Translations under genes and position numbers: made by a program
DNA from: Chiridota heheva
Lineage: Eukaryota; Echinodermata; Holothuroidea; Apodida; Chiridotidae
Direction: 5' to 3'
DNA length: 64,000 nucleotides
Assembly: GCA_020152595.1 (NCBI GenBank)
Contig: JAIGNY010001690.1
Coordinates: 1,212,001 to 1,276,000 of the forward strand
Notes under the pieces: generated by a model
Told to the model about the DNA's origin: nothing
Database searches by the model: none
Seen by the model: the letters and a program-made list of their open reading frames with translations, nothing else
Shown: positions 52,701 to 58,700 of the stretch, piece by piece
Position numbering within the stretch: position 1 is the first letter of the stretch
Layout of the letters: each line of letters starts with the position of its first letter

Positions 52701-55700
52701 TAGTACTACACTAGCAGTACTGTAGCATCCAACTGCAATCTGTAGTGTAGGCCTACTTGTTTAAGTAACTATTTATCTTAAGTTATTGTGTATGGACTAT
52801 CTTGAATTTAAATTCTTAAATATTGCTGAAAGGAAATTTACTTTTACTTAGCCTAGATCAAGATTTTTTTTTGTAATAAAAAAGCACAATCTCTGATGCT
52901 GTTTTAAGCTTCACCGAGGCCCAGGGCCCATTTTTTTCTTTTTTTTTGTGAGGGGGAGAGTGGGAGTGGGGAGTTATTAATTCTTGATCAATTGAGCATG
53001 GCTGGTACACTGTACGTACCATCATAAATTTTCTTGATCTATGCGTATGAATTGTTAAATACTATCATTGCTGAAAGAAAATTAACTTTTGATTAAATAA
53101 ACTTTGTTTTTCAACAATCACTGTGCAGCTATTTAGGGCCTATCTTTTTTTAGGAGAGTTGAACTTTTCTTGATGAAATGAACTGAACATTATTTCAGGT
53201 AGGCCTACGCTGCTACTGTGTTGTTGTTTTTTTAACTAAAAAATTTCATCACAATCACTTGCAGCCACCTTGGCCTAATGCCTGTTATTTATTTATGTTT
53301 TCATGCAAGTGCCAGAGTTTTTTTTTATGGATCTACCAAACATTGCAAGTATACTGCTATTGCATGTGTACCATCATGAATTGTCTTGATCTTTGTGTAT
53401 ATTTTGTTTTTGCTGAGAGAAACTTAACTTTTGATTAAATAAAATAAAACGTTTTTTTGAGGTACAGTCATTGGGTAAAATAAATAACTTTCAGTCTTAG
53501 GGGTACAGTCATTGGGTTAAATTAATAACTTTCAGTCTGAGGGGTACAGTCATAGGGTTAAATGAATAACTTTTAGTCTGAGGGGTACAGTCATTGGGTT
53601 AAATGAGTAAAACTTTTAGTCCAAGGGGTACAGTCATTGACTTAAATGAGTAACTTTTAGTCTGAGGGGTACAGTCATTAGGTTTGATAAGTAATTTTCA
53701 GTCTGAGGGGTACAGTCATTGGGTTAAATGAGTAACTTTCAGTCTCAGGGATACAGTCATTGAGTTAAATGAGTAACTTTCTGTCTGAGGGGTATAGTCA
53801 TTTGGTTAAATAAGTAACTTTTGGTCTGAGGGGTACAGTCATTGGGTTAAATGAGTAACTTTCTGTCTGAGGGGTACAGTCATTGGGTTAAATGAGTAAC
53901 TTTTAGTCTGAGGGGTACAGTCATTGGGTTAAATGAGTAACTTTCAGTGTGAGGGGTACAGTCATTGGGTTAAATGAGTAACTTTTAGTCTGAGGGGTAC
54001 AGTCATTGGGTTAAATGAGTAACTTTCAGTCTGAGGGGTACAGTCATTGGGTTAAATGAGTAACTTTTAGTCTGAGGGGTACAGTCATTGGGTTAAATGA
54101 GTAACTTTCAGTGTGAGGGGTACAGTCATTGGGTTAAATGAGTAACTTTTAGTCTGAGGGGTACAGTCATTGGGTTAAATGAGTAACTTTTTCAGTCTGG
54201 GTTAAATGAGTAACTTTTAGTCTGAGGGGTTATGCAAAGCTCTAGTTAACTTTGCATGGATATCATCTTAATAAATAAATGTGGGCATTTGGAGACAACT
54301 TGTCATGTCTGAAATAACTGTAAATCATTTCTGCAAGCGCTTTCCTTTTGTGAATAAATTTTTGCTTAATTGGTTTAAATTGTGTTAAAGTGGTGAAATT
54401 GATAATTCGTGATAAACACTGATTTTCTTGAATTGTTTATCATGCATGTAGATTAACGACTGGTGGCAAGTCTAGAAGCAATTGTCAAAATTGGTCAAAA
54501 GTGACCTTTGTGTCACTTTATGTTTTCACACTTCATGAAGCTAAATTCTCCAAATAGCTCAGATTTTCTAAATTGGTTTTAATATTTGTATATCATTTTT
54601 TGTATGGTTTAAGAATTACCCATGATATCATTTGGCTTATCACAGGAATTTTTTGGGAAAAGAAGCTATTGAAAATAAAGCTTTTCTTGTTTGTCAAGTG
54701 AAATGATGAATAATATAACCAGGAAAAACACAAACTGTCTTTGTTACCCTTATTTATACATCCATCAAGTTTGCCTGAATGTTTATAGGTTTTCTAAGTA
54801 ATTGCCTCATTTGCCTCCTACTCTCCACTCACTGTGCATTGCTTACTTTGATAGCTTCCAAGTTTTGTTAGTCAGTCACTGAGAAATGAATGTTTATGTT
54901 TTATTACAGCCCTCACAGCACCAAGCTTGCTCTTGCTAAGGTTATTCCATTGGTCAATGGACAGATGAAAGTACTCTGCAGCGATACGCCCAACCACTTT
55001 ATTCAGGTCAGTTTCTGTGCAACAGACTTCTTATTCATTTTCAGGATTTGTTTTTTAAAATGGACTAGTCCAGATTACCAAACTCCATTATTTCATCAAG
55101 GAGTTTTAAACTTAAAGATGAGAGAAAAAAATCTTAATCAAAAAGTAACTTGATTTGATTGTGAAAATGAAAATAGTCCTTGTACCTTATTTGAAAATTT
55201 GGACCAGATTCTTCCAATTTGTATGTCAGAATAGATTAGTTGAGATTAATAAATTTCCATTATTTCATCAAGAAATCAGAAAATTTTGAAGTTGAAAATG
55301 AGAGAAAAAATATCTTAGTCATAAAGTAACTTTTTACTTTATTTTCATTTTCACATTTTCTTTTAAAATTTGGAAAATATTCTTCAAAATTTGCATTTTA
55401 AATTTAAAATGGATTCTTTAAAATTTGTATTTTAAATCAAATGGACTAGTCGAGATGACTAAATTTCCATTATTTCATCGAGATACCAGCAAATTTTGAA
55501 GTTGAAAAGGAAAGAGTAAATTTGTTGGTCATAAAGTAACTTTGCAATGGAAATCGCCCTTGGACTTTGTTTTGAGAATTTTGACCAAATTTGTAAATTT
55601 TTATTTCAAAATGGACTACTGTAGATCACTGAACTTTGAAAATAGGAAATAAATATATGAATCATAATGTAACTTTTAAATTTGATTGTGCATCGTGAAC

Positions 55701-58700
55701 CTTATGTTTGTAATTTGGATCAGTCCATTCTTGCAAAGCACACATTGAATGTAGGGACTGTTATCTAATGTGAACTTAAAAATAAAGACATGCAACAGCT
55801 GCAGTGACTTCAAAGAACTTCTCACTATCAGGACATTTAAAACAAGTCAAAACAAGATGTCTGTTTAGTTAAGTTTGCACTGAGTTTTATAAGTTTTTGA
55901 AATTTGTTTAGAAATGTGTAGAAATGTTTGTGGATATTTTTTTTTTTCTTCTCACTTTATTTACAACCATTCAGTATAGATGTAGTATATTTTTGATAAA
56001 TGATGCAAGTTTGTCTAAACAACAAAATAGAAATAAACATTTCAGATAATAGCTGATATGTACATCAAAAGATAAAGTTGAGGAACTAAACAAGTTTTAA
56101 AAGTTTTAAACACGATGTCCCAATGTAATCAGTTTTGATGAAATTTTTGCCAGGTCCATAATTGTTGTTGTATTGTTTAAGGATTAGTTCAGTGGTCAAG
56201 CAAGTCCATCTGACATAAAAGCGTGACTTAAAAATAAACAAAATGTTAAAGATAGCATTCATTATTCTGTTACGAATATATTCAAGTTTAAAGATTAGTC
56301 TCATTTTTGTAGAAGCGGCTGCAATCAGACTAGTTATGACAATACAACATACAATATGGCAATCAAACTAGTTATGATAATACAACTTGACGTTCCTCAA
56401 AAAAGTTTGATGTATTCTGTTATATTTTGTCCCGAAAATGTCAGGAAATCTTTAAAAATAGAATCAAGTAAGGTAATTCTAATTTACACTTGAAGAAAGT
56501 TGGAAGAATTTTTTAATTATTTTTAAGATACATTAACAATTGTTAACAAAAAGAAGTAGACTTTCTACATCAGTCATTTCTACACAACTGAGACAGAACT
56601 TTTAACTTTGAACAGAATTAGATATTGATTGTTGTTTTTTCACCATGTTGTTCCTATAAAAGTCCTTCATATAAGATTATCTTTCTTGACCACCCATCTT
56701 TGATCTTAACTGCCGATCTTGACGGCCAGTCTTGACCACCGGTCTTGACCACCGGTCTTGACCACCGGTCTTGACCACCGGTCTTGACCACCGGTCTTGA
56801 CCACCTTATCTTGACCACCTTATCTTGACCACCTTATCTTGACCACCAATCTTAACCACCTTATCTTGACCACCGATCTTGACCACCGGTTTTGACCACC
56901 AGTCTTGGCCACCGGTCTTGGCCACCGGTCTTGGTCACCGGTCTTGGCCACCGGTTTTGACCACCAGTCTTGGCCACCGGTCTTGGTCACCGGTCTTGGC
57001 CACCGGTCTTGACCACCGGTCTTGACCACCGGTCTTGACCACCGGTCTTGACCACCGGTCTTGACCACCTTATCTTGACCACCTTATCTTGACCACCAAT
57101 CTTAACCACCTTATCTTGACCACCGATCTTGACCACCGACCTTGAACAATTAGCTGATGTTGCTTCTGGGCTTCATTACATCTTACAGGAATATTCCAGT
57201 GAATTTTCATTGATTATTTATTTAGAGGACTGTTAAAGAAACAAATTGGTAAACAAACCATGCTAGTATCTTATTTTGTTTAGGGGGTACAGCATTTGAA
57301 AGATTTAACAAATATGTTGAAAAGTGAACATGAAGTGTAAAGTGTGATGTCATAATTGCGGATCCAAAATAATGTTTATTTCGTTAAAAATAAATTGGTC
57401 TGTTTCTGAAGTATTGGAAACATTTTTTTGTTTAATTATTGAGATGTGGTAAAACATGCACTTTTTACTCTACCAGCACTTTCTTGAAAACGTGCTAGGG
57501 AGGCAGGGTCAAAGATGGGGCTTCCAAAACCGCGATAATATTGCTGCGTGGTAGAGTAAGGGTTAAGCACAGGCTGATTATTGAAGGGTCCTTTGTCTTC
57601 CGAGCAGCAGAGTCAGTCTTGTTCCTCTTCAGTGGGCCACCCACCGGGACCATGCTGCATATATTTTTGAGTTGGCGCATTTGTCGCAGGTTGATTAACC
57701 CTTACTCTACCAGCACTTTCTTGAAAATGCTTTTGGGAGGCGGGGTCGAAGACGGAGCACCCAAAACGGCAATAATATCGCTGCGTGGTAGAGTAAGGGT
57801 TTAAAGACCCTGCTAAGCTCATGTACCTTACACTCAAAATGAAAGAAAAATACATTTTTATTTTATAGAAATACAAAAGAATTTTCAGGATCTAAGATTA
57901 TGACATAACACTTTACACTACAAGGTCAACACACTGGTGAAAATGTTGAAACACACTTTTACACTGAATAAGATATGAACATGATCTTTAACCAATTTCA
58001 TTTTTAGCTCGACTATTCGAAGAGTAGTAGAGCTGTTGGTGTCGGGTTAGAGTTTTGGTTAAAGTTTTGGTTAAAGTTTTCATTACTGAATTATGAATGG
58101 TGTACATTCATGTGAGTTGGCATAGGACATGGGTACTGATCAAATGAGCATGATTTGGGGTTGTGTGTGCATACTAATTAGCTTATTTGCATAACAATGA
58201 AAATATTTGTCAGGTTAAAGTTTTGGTTTAAGTTTTTGGTTAAAAGTTTTCATAACTTATGAATGGTGTACATTCATGTGACTTGGCATAGGGGTACTGT
58301 TCAAGTGAGCATGATTAGGGGTTGTGTGGGGGACTAATTTAGCTTATTTGGATATCAATGAAAATATTTGTGTTTATGCTATCTCTTAAAATAAAATGGA
58401 TGTGGGGATTTTGTTTGCAAATGATCAGATATGTGAAGAGCATTGTCTACTCTTAATGGTGAGGTGAAGTGTGCATATTAATTAGGTAATATTTGCATAA
58501 GAATAGACTTGTATAAAATGTTTAACATGAGCGAAGAACTTAAGTTATGAATGGTGTACATCCATGTAGCTTGGCATGGGTAGAGGACATAGGTGCTGTT
58601 CAAATAAGCATGATTGGGTGCATACTAATTAGCTTATTTGCATAACAATAAAAATATTTTTATCTATGATATGTGTTAAATTAAAGCAGGAGTGGGATTT

